Position numbers and translations under genes: made by a program. Positions 24,652-35,495 of a stretch of 64,000 nt of DNA are shown one piece after another (the first letter of the stretch is position 1; each line of letters begins with the position of its first letter). The DNA lies in NCBI RefSeq assembly GCF_003002895.1, contig NZ_PVTI01000001.1:212786-276785 (forward strand), read 5' to 3'. The notes below the pieces were generated by a model. It searched no databases. It saw nothing but the letters and a program-made list of their open reading frames with translations, and was not told the origin of the DNA. This DNA is from Knoellia remsis. GTDB taxonomy: Bacteria; Actinomycetota; Actinomycetes; Actinomycetales; Dermatophilaceae.

Positions 24652-26306
24652 CGGCCCGCGCGGCCGGGCAGTCGCTGGCGCGCGCCGCCCTCGTCGTCGC
24701 CGTCGCGACCCTGCTCGCCCGCATCGCCGGGAGTGTGCGCACCCTCGTTTTCTCCGGCAGTGTCGGTGCCAGCCCGGTCGGGGACACCTACCAGACGGTC
24801 AACACGCTGCCCAACGTCGTCTACGAGGTCGCGGCCGGCGGGGCGCTCGCCGCCATCGCCGTGCCGCTCGTCGCCGGCCGTCTCGGCGCGGGGGAGCGTG
24901 AGGAGTCCGACCGGAGTGCCTCGGCGCTGCTCACTTGGGCCGTCGCCGTCCTCGTGCCCCTCACCGTCATCGTCCTCGTCGCGGCGCCATGGCTCAGCGA
25001 GCTGCTCCTCGACGACTCGAAGGAGCCGGGCAGCGTCGCCCTCGGCACCGACATGCTGCGCATCTTCGCCCCGCAGGTGGCGCTCTACGGCATCGGTGTC
25101 GTGCTGGCGGGTGTCCTCCAGGCGCATCGACGCTTCCTCGCCGCGGCGCTCGCGCCGCTGCTGTCCAGCATCGTCGTCATGACGGCCTACGTCATCTACG
25201 GGCGGATGGTGCCGGAACCCGTCGGCCCCGACGTCGTCGACGAGTCCGCAGTCTGGGTCCTGGCGGGTGGCACCACGCTTGGAGTCGTCGTGCTCAGCCT
25301 GCCGCTCGTCGTTCCGGCGCTGCGCGCGGGGGTGCGGCTGCGGCCGACCTTCGCCTTCCCCGGCGGGCTGGGCCGGCGCGCGGCCCGGCTCGCGGCCGCG
25401 GGCGTCATCGCTCTTGCCGCACAGCAGGCGGCCGTCGCGCTGACCCTGTGGCTCACGCAGAAGCGCACGCTCGACACGGGTGCCGTCAACATCTACGCCT
25501 ACGTCCAGGCCGTCTACCTCCTGCCGTATGCCGTCCTCGCCGTGCCCATCGCGACCGCAGCCTTCCCGGCACTCGCCCACACGGAGGGCGCAGCCGCGGA
25601 CGGCGCGGCCGCGAAGACGGTCGCCGATGGGTCGGCCACGCTCGCGCGCAGCCTCCGCGGCATCCTGCTGCTCACCTCTGGGGCCGCGGCCGCGCTCATG
25701 GCGGTGTCGAAGCCGGTGGGGGAGTTCTTCCTCGCCCTCGACCGGGGCAGCTCCGGCCCGGGGCGGGAGGCGCTCGCGGCGCTGCCCGGGGCGCTCGTCG
25801 CCTATGCGCCTGGTCTCGTGGGGTTCAGCGTTGCCGCCCTGCTGACCCGGGCGCTGTACGTGCGCGGTCAGCCGGTCCACGCGGCGCTCGCCGTCGCGGC
25901 CGGATGGCTGATCGCGGGGCTCGTCCCGTTCGCGGTCATCCCGGACGGTTCGGACGCCGCGACCACCCTCGGGGTGCTCGGCGTCGCATCGACCGTGGGG
26001 ATGACGACGTCGGCCGTGCTTCTCGCCGTCCTGACCTGGCGCTCGTGGGGCGCCGAGGCGATCCGAGGTGCCGGGCGCACCCTCGGTGCGGCGGTCGTCG
26101 CGACTGCGGTCGCCATCGCCGTCGGTGACACGGTGGCGCGCAGCGTCGACGCCGACGGCATCGTCGTCACCCTGCTCGTCGGGATCGCGGTCGGCGGCGT
26201 GACGATGCTCGTCCACCTGCTCGTCATGGCCGTCGCCGACCGGCAGGGCATGCGCGAGCTGCGCGACCGCGGTCGCGCTCGTCGACGGAAGGAAGCACAG
26301 TCGTGA
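24648..26306 (+). CDS. murJ: MurJ/MviN-family lipid flippase
   Basis: 552 residues with about 14 membrane helices. The N-terminal RIAGSVRTLVFSGSVGASPVGDTYQ and the NTLPNVVYEVAAGGALAA segment match the MurJ family, which flips lipid II. It is shorter than the main actinobacterial MurJ proteins, which often carry a long C-terminal extension, so it may be a second paralog serving another lipid-linked glycan. ATG 24648 overlaps the MraY-like gene; the stop overlaps the glycosyltransferase gene. Confidence 0.85.
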   Translation: MTARAAGQSLARAALVVAVATLLARIAGSVRTLVFSGSVGASPVGDTYQTVNTLPNVVYEVAAGGALAAIAVPLVAGRLGAGEREESDRSASALLTWAVAVLVPLTVIVLVAAPWLSELLLDDSKEPGSVALGTDMLRIFAPQVALYGIGVVLAGVLQAHRRFLAAALAPLLSSIVVMTAYVIYGRMVPEPVGPDVVDESAVWVLAGGTTLGVVVLSLPLVVPALRAGVRLRPTFAFPGGLGRRAARLAAAGVIALAAQQAAVALTLWLTQKRTLDTGAVNIYAYVQAVYLLPYAVLAVPIATAAFPALAHTEGAAADGAAAKTVADGSATLARSLRGILLLTSGAAAALMAVSKPVGEFFLALDRGSSGPGREALAALPGALVAYAPGLVGFSVAALLTRALYVRGQPVHAALAVAAGWLIAGLVPFAVIPDGSDAATTLGVLGVASTVGMTTSAVLLAVLTWRSWGAEAIRGAGRTLGAAVVATAVAIAVGDTVARSVDADGIVVTLLVGIAVGGVTMLVHLLVMAVADRQGMRELRDRGRARRRKEAQS

Positions 26307-27385
26307 AGGTCGCCCTCGTCATGGGAACGAGCGCCGGCGGGACCGGTCGCCACGTCCACGACCTCGTCGCCGGGCTCGTCACCGCGGGGCACGAGGTCGT
26401 CGTCCTGGCGCCGGCCGGTGAGCTCGCCCAGTTCGAGATCGCGCAGACGGGAGCGGCGACGGTGGAGCTCTCGGTTGCCGACCGGCCGCACCCCAAGCGC
26501 GATGCCGGCGCCGTCGCCCTCCTGCGAGAGGTGTGTGCCGGTGCGGACGTGGTCCATGCCCACGGCGCTCGCGTCGGAGCGCTCACCGCTCTCGCCCTCG
26601 CCGGGCTCGGGGTGCCGCTCGTCGTGACCCTGCACAACGCCTCACCCGGTGGGGGCCTCGCCGGGCGAGTGCACGCCGTGCTCGAGCGGGTCGTGGCGCG
26701 CCGCGCGGACCTCGTGCTCGGCGTCTCCGCCGACATCGTCGAGACGCAGCGCCGCCTCGGGGCGCGCCGCGCCGAGCTGGCCGTCATCGCTGCTCCGCCA
26801 CCCCCTGAGGCGACGCGGGACCGGTATGCCGTCCGGCACGACCTCGGTGTCGCGCCCCGCACCCTGCTGCTGGTCACCGTCGCCCGACTGGCGCCGCAGA
26901 AGGACCTCGACCTGCTCGTCGACGCCATGGCCCAGCTGCTCGAGCGGCACGACCTCGACGTCGTCGCGGTGGTCGCGGGGGACGGACCGCACCGGGAGCG
27001 GCTGCAGGCGCGTATCGACGCGCTCGGGGTGCCGATCCGGCTTCTCGGGCAGCGAGGTGACGTGCCCGACCTCATCGCCGCCGCGGACGCCGTCGTCTCG
27101 ACCGCGAGGTGGGAGGGCCAGCCCGTGGGGCTGCAGGAGGCGTTGCACTCCGGAGCCGCCATCGTCGCGACCGACGCCGGGGGTACCGGGGCGGTGCTCG
27201 GCGATGCCGCGATCCTCGTGCCGGTCGGCGACCCGACCTCGATGGCCAGGGCGCTCGCCGACGTCCTGCTGCACGGGGCCGTCCGCGACGACCTGCGGTC
27301 CCGGGCCATCGGCCGCGCAGGGGAGCTCCCCGACGGCGAGGACGCGCTGGAAGCCGCGCTCACGGCATACGACTCGGTGCTCTGA
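26303..27385 (+). CDS. GT4-family glycosyltransferase
   Basis: 360 residues, GTG start overlapping the flippase. The GT-B fold is indicated by GTSAGGTGRHVHDLVAGL at the N-terminus and by the C-terminal donor site VARLAPQKDLDLLVDA and SARWEGQPVGLQEALHSG, the E-x7-E type motif of GT4. A cytosolic enzyme that could extend the lipid carrier made by the MraY-like protein. Acceptor and donor unknown. Confidence 0.9.
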   Translation: MKVALVMGTSAGGTGRHVHDLVAGLVTAGHEVVVLAPAGELAQFEIAQTGAATVELSVADRPHPKRDAGAVALLREVCAGADVVHAHGARVGALTALALAGLGVPLVVTLHNASPGGGLAGRVHAVLERVVARRADLVLGVSADIVETQRRLGARRAELAVIAAPPPPEATRDRYAVRHDLGVAPRTLLLVTVARLAPQKDLDLLVDAMAQLLERHDLDVVAVVAGDGPHRERLQARIDALGVPIRLLGQRGDVPDLIAAADAVVSTARWEGQPVGLQEALHSGAAIVATDAGGTGAVLGDAAILVPVGDPTSMARALADVLLHGAVRDDLRSRAIGRAGELPDGEDALEAALTAYDSVL

Positions 27386-27391
27386 CCCTGA

Positions 27392-29829
<2,438 letters not shown>

Positions 29830-29843
29830 GGCGTTCTGCTTGG

Positions 29844-30845
29844 ATGACGGCTGTGCGCCTTCCCGAGCCGTGGCAGATGTCCGATCCGTTCGACGAGGGG
29901 ATGCTCGACGTCGGTGACGGGCACCGGCTGCACTATGAGCAGTCCGGCAACCCGGAGGGGATTCCCGTCGTGTTCCTCCATGGCGGGCCGGGCAGCGGCG
30001 CCGGGCCCACGCGACGAAAGACTTTCGACCCCGAGGTGTTTCGCATCGTGCTGTTCGACCAGCGCAACTCGGGCCGGTCGACCCCGAGCGCTGCGGAGCC
30101 CGTGGTCGACCTGTCCACCAACACCACACCGCACCTGGTCGCCGACATCGAGAGGCTGCGTGAGCACGTTGGTGTCGATCGCTGGATGGTGGTCGGGGTG
30201 TCCTGGGGTGCGACACTCGGCCTGGCATACGCCGAGGCGCACCCTCATCGCGTGACGGCGGTGGCCCTCGGCGCCGTGACCAACACCAGCGCCAGGGAGG
30301 TCGAGTGGATCACTCGAGACATGGGTCGGGTCTTCCCCCGCGAGTGGGCGCGGTTCGTTGCCGGTGTACCGGAGGCTGAGCGCGACGACAACCTTGCGGC
30401 CGCATACTCGCGCCTGCTGCACCACCCCGACCCGGGAGTGCGGGAGAAGGCCGCGAAGCACTGGTGCGACTGGGAGGACACGCACGTCGCGACCTTCCCG
30501 GGCGCGACCCACGATCCCCGCTACGACGACCCTGCCTTTCGACTCGCGTTCGGGCGGCTCGTGACGCACTACTGGGGGAACGCCGGGTTCCTTGAGGATG
30601 GACAGCTGATGAGGGACCTGCCTCGCCTCGCCGGGATTCCCGGTGCTCTCGTCCACGGCAGGACCGACATCAGCAGCCCCCTCGACATCCCCTGGCGGAT
30701 CGCCCAGGGGTGGCCGGACGCGGAGCTGGTCGTCGTCGGCGACGCCAGCCATGGCGGGGGCTCGTGGTCCGCCGAGCTGCGCGCCGCCGTGGCACGCCTC
30801 GGTGAGCGGGTCGGCGCGTCGGCCGGACCTCGTACCGACGACTGA
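29844..30845 (+). CDS. pip: Proline iminopeptidase (S33 alpha/beta hydrolase)
   Basis: Releases N-terminal proline from peptides. 333 residues. The oxyanion motif HGGPGSGAGP, the NSGRSTP segment and the nucleophile Ser120 in GVSWGATLG are typical; the C-terminus has an Asp/His pair region around GRTDISSP and GDASHGGGSW. ATG 29844 lies 14 bp after the Nudix gene. The stop codon lies inside the first arm of a large inverted repeat (30841-30900). Confidence 0.9.
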   Translation: MTAVRLPEPWQMSDPFDEGMLDVGDGHRLHYEQSGNPEGIPVVFLHGGPGSGAGPTRRKTFDPEVFRIVLFDQRNSGRSTPSAAEPVVDLSTNTTPHLVADIERLREHVGVDRWMVVGVSWGATLGLAYAEAHPHRVTAVALGAVTNTSAREVEWITRDMGRVFPREWARFVAGVPEAERDDNLAAAYSRLLHHPDPGVREKAAKHWCDWEDTHVATFPGATHDPRYDDPAFRLAFGRLVTHYWGNAGFLEDGQLMRDLPRLAGIPGALVHGRTDISSPLDIPWRIAQGWPDAELVVVGDASHGGGSWSAELRAAVARLGERVGASAGPRTDD

Positions 30846-30900
30846 TTGCCGGTTTCAGGTAGGTGCGCCGGCGCGAACCTGCCGGGAATCGGCAATGAGT
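30841..30900. repeat. REP-like imperfect inverted repeat
   Basis: Left arm 30841-30856 (ACTGATTGCCGGTTTC) and right arm 30886-30900 (GAATCGGCAATGAGT) are complementary with few mismatches; an inner CAGGT/ACCTG pair extends the stem. The first arm covers the pip stop codon. Degenerate extra copies follow at 30917-30940 and 30956-30973. The same unit is repeated inside the AtuA-like gene. It may also end pip transcription. Confidence 0.75.
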
Positions 30901-30968
30901 GGGGTCGTGCGTGCTGGGGGAATCGGCACGTGGCGGGGTCGGGATGCGAAGTGTGCGCAATCAGTGGG

Positions 30969-30984
30969 GTGTGACCTCTCACAC
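30969..30984. promoter_or_regulatory. Candidate TetR operator
   Basis: GTGTGA-CCTC-TCACAC, a perfect 6-bp inverted repeat, 50 bp upstream of the TetR gene. Just after it, TTGACT (30997-31002), an 18-bp gap and CAGGAT (31021-31026) could be a promoter that starts at or near the TetR ATG (31034), so a leaderless, self-regulated transcript is plausible. Confidence 0.55.
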
Positions 30985-31033
30985 TTACAAGCAGGGTTGA
31001 CTGTTTGTTGGTGAGAGACGCAGGATCGTCGGC

Positions 31034-31708
31034 ATGAGCAGTGCGCCGGCGCCCGCCCACGGGTCCTCGACGTCCGGTGCCGGTGCCACTGACGGGTCCG
31101 GGTCGACGGGGCGGACGCCGCAGGTCGAACGCACACGCGCGATGCGCCAGCGGCTCATGGAGGCCACCGTCGAGTGCCTCGTCGAGCACGGCTGGGGCGG
31201 CACGACGACGATCGAGGTGTCCCGTCGGGCCGGCGTCTCGCGCGGCGCGCAGCTGCACCACTTCCCGAGCAAGAACGACCTGGTCATCGCCGCCGTCGAG
31301 CACCTCTCCGAGGTCCGCCGACAGGAGATGAACGCCGCGCTCGCTGACCTGCCGACGAAGAACCGCACCCGCGCCGTGCTCGGCCTGCTCGCCGAGCACT
31401 TCACCGGGCCGGTCTTCTTCGCCGCCCTCGAGCTGTGGGTCGCGGCACGCACCGACGAGGCGCTGCACGAGGCGGTCGCCACTCTTGAGCGCCGCACCGG
31501 TCGGGTCACCCACGCCTATGCCCTCGAGCTGCTGGGCATCGACGACACCGTCGGCCGCAACCGCGAGCTCGTCCAGGCGACGCTCGACCTCATGCGCGGC
31601 CTCGGCCTCGCCGCCGCCATGTCCGACGACACGGCCCGCCGCGGCCGCATCCTCGACGCGTGGGCACGGGTCCTCGACGCCGAGATCGAGAAGGGAACGA
31701 AGGCATGA
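31034..31708 (+). CDS. TetR-family transcriptional regulator
   Basis: 224 residues. After a disordered N-terminus (1-35) comes a TetR helix-turn-helix at about 45-90 (TTIEVSRRAGVSRGAQLHHFPSKNDL), then a helical ligand-binding domain. It begins the acyl-CoA catabolic operon and overlaps the next gene by ATGA, so it probably senses an acyl-CoA or the pathway substrate and controls genes up to 40299. Confidence 0.92.
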   Translation: MSSAPAPAHGSSTSGAGATDGSGSTGRTPQVERTRAMRQRLMEATVECLVEHGWGGTTTIEVSRRAGVSRGAQLHHFPSKNDLVIAAVEHLSEVRRQEMNAALADLPTKNRTRAVLGLLAEHFTGPVFFAALELWVAARTDEALHEAVATLERRTGRVTHAYALELLGIDDTVGRNRELVQATLDLMRGLGLAAAMSDDTARRGRILDAWARVLDAEIEKGTKA

Positions 31709-32526
31709 CCGCCACCTCGTCCACCGGGACGACCCTCGACGCCGTCCTCAGCGACCTCGCAGCGGAGTCGGCGCAGCTCGACGCGTGGGTCGGCGAGCTC
31801 GTACCGGAGCAGTGGGCGACCCCGACCCCCGCGCCGGGATGGACCATCGCCCACCAGGTCGGGCACCTCGCGTGGACGGACGACATCGCCCGCACCGCTG
31901 CCACCGACGCCGAGGCCTTCGCGGCCGCGGTGTCCGAGGCCGCGAGCACGCACGGCATGGAGGTCGTCGACGCCGCCGCGGCGCAGTGGGGTGAGCTGCC
32001 GCCGACAGAGCTCCTCGCGCGCTGGCGCACCGGCCGGGATGCGCTCGCCGGAGCCCTGCGCGCCGTTCCGGCCGGTGAGAAGGTCGTCTGGTTCGGCCCG
32101 CCGATGAGCCCGACCTCGATGGCCACCGCCCGGCTCATGGAGACATGGGCACACGGCCACGACGTCGCCGACGCGCTCGGCGTGACCGTCCCCGTCACCG
32201 ACCGGGTGCGTCACGTCGCCCACCTCGGCGTCATCACCCGAGGCTTCGCTCACGCCATGCGCGGGGAGGAGCCGCCGCCGGTCGACATCCGGGTCGAGCT
32301 GGCCGGACCGCGCGGCGACATCTGGACCTGGGGCGCTCCGGACGCGCCCGAAAAGGTGACCGGCACGGCATACGACTTCGCCCGGCTCGCGACGCGCCGC
32401 ATCCACCGCGACGACGCCGACGTGCGCGCCGACGGCCCGCACGCCGACCACTGGCTCGACATCGTCCAGGCCTTCGCCGGCCCGCCGGGGCAGGACCCGA
32501 AGCCGCGCTCGCAGGGCGCGTCATGA
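31705..32526 (+). CDS. DinB/MDMPI-like metal-binding protein (TIGR03084 type)
   Basis: 273 residues, ATG overlapping the TetR stop. A four-helix bundle of the mycothiol-dependent maleylpyruvate isomerase type is indicated by WTIAHQVGHLAWTDDIA and TARLMETWAHGHDVADALG, whose histidines would bind metal. Proteins of this type stand beside AtuA-like genes in many actinobacteria. It could use mycothiol or a CoA substrate; the reaction is unknown. Confidence 0.8.
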   Translation: MTATSSTGTTLDAVLSDLAAESAQLDAWVGELVPEQWATPTPAPGWTIAHQVGHLAWTDDIARTAATDAEAFAAAVSEAASTHGMEVVDAAAAQWGELPPTELLARWRTGRDALAGALRAVPAGEKVVWFGPPMSPTSMATARLMETWAHGHDVADALGVTVPVTDRVRHVAHLGVITRGFAHAMRGEEPPPVDIRVELAGPRGDIWTWGAPDAPEKVTGTAYDFARLATRRIHRDDADVRADGPHADHWLDIVQAFAGPPGQDPKPRSQGAS

Positions 32527-34334
32527 GCGGCCCGATCAGGATCGGGAACTGTTCGGGCTTCTACGGCGACCGGTTCACTGCCATGCGCGAGATGCTCGAG
32601 GGTGGCGACCTCGACGTCCTCACCGGCGACTACCTCGCCGAGCTGACGATGCTCATCCTCGGCCGCGACCGGATGAAGGACCCCGAGCTCGGCTACGCCA
32701 AGACCTTCCTCGCCCAGCTCACCGACAGCCTCGGCGTGGCGAAGGAACGCGGCGTCCGCATCGTCGCGAACGCCGGCGGGCTCAACCCTGCCGGGCTTGC
32801 CGAGAAGATCCGGATCGCCGCTCGGGACAACGGGATCGACGTCCGAGTCGCCCACGTCGAGGGCGACGACCTCATGGAGCGCGCCGACGAGCTCGGCCTT
32901 GGGACGCCGCTCACGGCCAACGCCTACCTCGGTGCCTTCGGGATCGCCCGCGCCCTCGAGGCCGGCGCGGACGTCGTCGTCACCGGCCGGGTCACCGACG
33001 CCTCGCTCGTGGTCGGACCGGCGATCTGGCGCCACGGCTGGGGCCGCGGCGACCTCGACGCACTCGCCGGCGCCGTCGTCGCGGGGCACGTCATCGAGTG
33101 CGGGACGCAGGCCACCGGCGGCAACTTCTCGGGTCTCACGCGCGGGGCGGTGGCGGCGCCGTTCCTGCCGGGCTTCCCGATCGCGGAGGTCGCCTCGGAT
33201 GGCTCGTCGGTGATCACCAAGCACCCCGGGACAGGCGGCGAGGTCAGCGTCGACACCGTCACCGCGCAGCTCCTCTACGAGATCCAGGGCCCCTGGTATG
33301 CCGGCCCTGACGTCAGCGTCGACCTCACCTCCGTGCGCCTCACCCAGGAGGGGACGGACCGGGTCGGGGTGAGAGGCGTGGTGGGTGCACCGCCGCCGCA
33401 GACGCTCAAGGTGGGGGTCAACACCTTCGGGGGGTTCCGCAACACCGCCGAGCTCGTCCTCACCGGCCTCGACATCGAGGGCAAGGCCGAGCTCGTGAAG
33501 GCCCAGGTCGAGGCGGCCCTCGACGCCATGGAGGCGCGCACCGGTCGCCGCCCCAGCAGCGTCGAGTGGCACCTCGACCGCACCGACTCGCCGGACCCTG
33601 CCACGCAGGCGGCGGCGACCTCGATCCTGCGGCTCAGCGTCGCGTCGCAGGACCCCGAGGCCGTGGGGCGCGCGTTCAGCGACATCGCCGTCCAGCTCGC
33701 GCTCGCCTCGTATGCCGGGTTCACCCTGACCCGCCCACCCGCCTCGGGCGTGCCGTTCGGGGTGCACACGGCCGCCTTCGTCGAGCAAGCGGAGGTTCCG
33801 CACACGGTGGTTCACGCGGACGGGACCCGGGAGGACATCCCGGCGCCCACGGCATACGAACAACTGCCGGGAACCGGCAATCAGTCGGGTGGTGTCGCGC
33901 ACGGAATCGGCAATCAGTCGGGGGTGGGGGCGAACGGAATCGGCAATCAGTCGGGGGTGCGGCGGGTGGCGCTGGGGGAGGTCGCGTACGCGCGGGCCGG
34001 GGACAAGGGCGGCGACGCCAACGTCGGCGTCTGGGTGCCGGCCACGTTCGGCGACGGGGACGCGGAACGGCGCGAGGCGGCATACGAGTGGCTCGTCGAC
34101 CTGCTCACCCCGGAACGGGTGCGTGAGCTGCTGCCGGAGGCCGCGGGGCTCGACGTCGAGGTCCACGCCTTCGCGAACCTCGCCGGCGTCAACATCGTCC
34201 TGCACGGGCTGCTCGGCGAGGGCGTCGCCGCGTCCACCCGGTTCGACCCGCAGGGCAAGGCCGTCGGCGAGTGGCTGCGCGCCCGAGTTGTCGACGTACC
34301 CACCGACCTGCTGGACACCACGGAGGACGCATGA
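32523..34334 (+). CDS. AtuA-like protein (acyclic terpene utilisation family)
   Basis: 603 residues. Residues 1-445 are the AtuA/DUF1446 domain (GNCSGFYGDRFTAMREMLEGG, ANAGGLNPAGLAEKI, TGRVTDASLVVGPAIW, GTQATGGNFSG). Residues about 485-600 are the second conserved domain (LGEVAYARAGDKGGDANVGVW). Between them, residues 450-482 are three 11-residue repeats (GTGNQSGGVAH, GIGNQSGVGAN, GIGNQSGVRRV) that come from the dispersed DNA repeat. Pseudomonas AtuA is needed for citronellol/geraniol use; its reaction is not known. Overlaps both neighbours by 4 bp. Confidence 0.9.
   Translation: MSGPIRIGNCSGFYGDRFTAMREMLEGGDLDVLTGDYLAELTMLILGRDRMKDPELGYAKTFLAQLTDSLGVAKERGVRIVANAGGLNPAGLAEKIRIAARDNGIDVRVAHVEGDDLMERADELGLGTPLTANAYLGAFGIARALEAGADVVVTGRVTDASLVVGPAIWRHGWGRGDLDALAGAVVAGHVIECGTQATGGNFSGLTRGAVAAPFLPGFPIAEVASDGSSVITKHPGTGGEVSVDTVTAQLLYEIQGPWYAGPDVSVDLTSVRLTQEGTDRVGVRGVVGAPPPQTLKVGVNTFGGFRNTAELVLTGLDIEGKAELVKAQVEAALDAMEARTGRRPSSVEWHLDRTDSPDPATQAAATSILRLSVASQDPEAVGRAFSDIAVQLALASYAGFTLTRPPASGVPFGVHTAAFVEQAEVPHTVVHADGTREDIPAPTAYEQLPGTGNQSGGVAHGIGNQSGVGANGIGNQSGVRRVALGEVAYARAGDKGGDANVGVWVPATFGDGDAERREAAYEWLVDLLTPERVRELLPEAAGLDVEVHAFANLAGVNIVLHGLLGEGVAASTRFDPQGKAVGEWLRARVVDVPTDLLDTTEDA
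33870..33968 (+). repeat. 33-bp in-frame tandem repeat, three copies
   Basis: Units start at 33870, 33903 and 33936, an exact 33-bp period. Each begins with GGAATCGGCAATCAGTCGGG (one base differs in the first unit), the same core as the repeat after pip. The remaining bases of the units are less alike. Confidence 0.9.
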
Positions 34335-35470
34335 GCGCCTGGACGACCCCGGAACGACAGGCGCTCGCCGAGAGCGTCACGGCGTTCACGAAGCGGCACA
34401 TCGCCCCCAACCTCGCGCAGTGGGAGGACGACGGCGAGCTGCCGCGCAGCCTGCACAAGGAGGCCGCGGCCGCCGGGCTGCTCGGCGTCGGCTTCCCCGA
34501 GGAAGTCGGGGGTGAGGGCGGCGACGTCGTCGACGTCACCGTGCTCAGCGAGGCGATCCTCGCCGGCGGCGGCTCGAGCGGGGTCCTCGCCGGGCTCTTC
34601 ACGCATGGCATCGCCACTCCGCACATCGTCGCCTCCGGCAACACCGACCTCATCGACCGCTACGTCCGGCCCACGCTGGCGGGGGAGCTCATCGGCTCGC
34701 TCGCCGTCACCGAGCCGGGCGGCGGCTCCGACGTCGCCAGCCTCACGACCCGGGCCGAGCGCGACGGTGAGCACTACGTCGTCACCGGCTCGAAGATGTT
34801 CATCACCTCGGGGGTGCGTGCCGACTTCGTCACGACCGCGGTGCGCACCGGCGGTCCCGGGCACGGCGGCATCAGCCTGCTCGTCATCGACAAGGACTCA
34901 CCCGGGTTCACCGTGAGCCGGCCGCTGCGCAAGATGGGCTGGCACTGCTCGGACACCGCCGAGCTGTCCTTCGACGCCGTGCGGGTGCCGGTGGCGAACC
35001 TCGTCGGCGAGGAGAACGGCGGGTTCGCGCTGATCATGCAGCAGTTCGTCGGGGAGCGGCTCGGGCTGGCGACCCATGCGTATGCGACGGCACAGCGAGC
35101 CCTCGACCTCACCGTCGACTACGTCCGCGAACGGGAGACGTTCGGACGACCGCTCATCACCCGGCAGTCGGTGCGGCACACGCTCGTCGACATGCACCGT
35201 GTCACCGACGCTGCGCGCGAGTACGCCCACCGGGCCATCGAGAAGGCGGCCGCCGGCGAGCAGCCCGTGCTCGAGGCGGTCCTCGCGAAGAACCAGGCCG
35301 TCGAGGCGTGCGACTTCGTCGTCGACAAGGCGGTCCAGCTGCACGGCGGAGCGGGCTACCTGCGCGAGAGCGAGGTCGAGCGGCACTACCGCGACTCCCG
35401 GATCCTCGGCATCGGCGGCGGTGCGACCGAGGTGCTCGATGACCTCGCCGCGCGGCTCCTCGGGTACTGA
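34331..35470 (+). CDS. Acyl-CoA dehydrogenase (FadE13-like)
   Basis: FAD enzyme oxidising an acyl-CoA. 379 residues, full length. Seen: AVTEPGGGSDVASL (FAD/substrate loop), GSKMFITSGVRADF, and HGGAGYLRESEVERHYRDSRI. At the position of the usual short-chain catalytic Glu (YEGTSE) it has GGGATE; Glu242 in VGERLGLA, the isovaleryl/long-chain-type position, is the likely base. This points to a branched or longer substrate. Gene order with the carboxylase matches Mtb fadE13-accD2-accA2-fadE12. Confidence 0.92.
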   Translation: MSAWTTPERQALAESVTAFTKRHIAPNLAQWEDDGELPRSLHKEAAAAGLLGVGFPEEVGGEGGDVVDVTVLSEAILAGGGSSGVLAGLFTHGIATPHIVASGNTDLIDRYVRPTLAGELIGSLAVTEPGGGSDVASLTTRAERDGEHYVVTGSKMFITSGVRADFVTTAVRTGGPGHGGISLLVIDKDSPGFTVSRPLRKMGWHCSDTAELSFDAVRVPVANLVGEENGGFALIMQQFVGERLGLATHAYATAQRALDLTVDYVRERETFGRPLITRQSVRHTLVDMHRVTDAAREYAHRAIEKAAAGEQPVLEAVLAKNQAVEACDFVVDKAVQLHGGAGYLRESEVERHYRDSRILGIGGGATEVLDDLAARLLGY

Positions 35471-35495
35471 CCACACGGCATACGGAAGGACTGAG

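Noticed and set aside
33870..33968. CRISPR-like repeats
   Set aside because: Only three units, a 33-bp period with about 9-13 bp of variable sequence, in frame inside a coding region, no cas genes.
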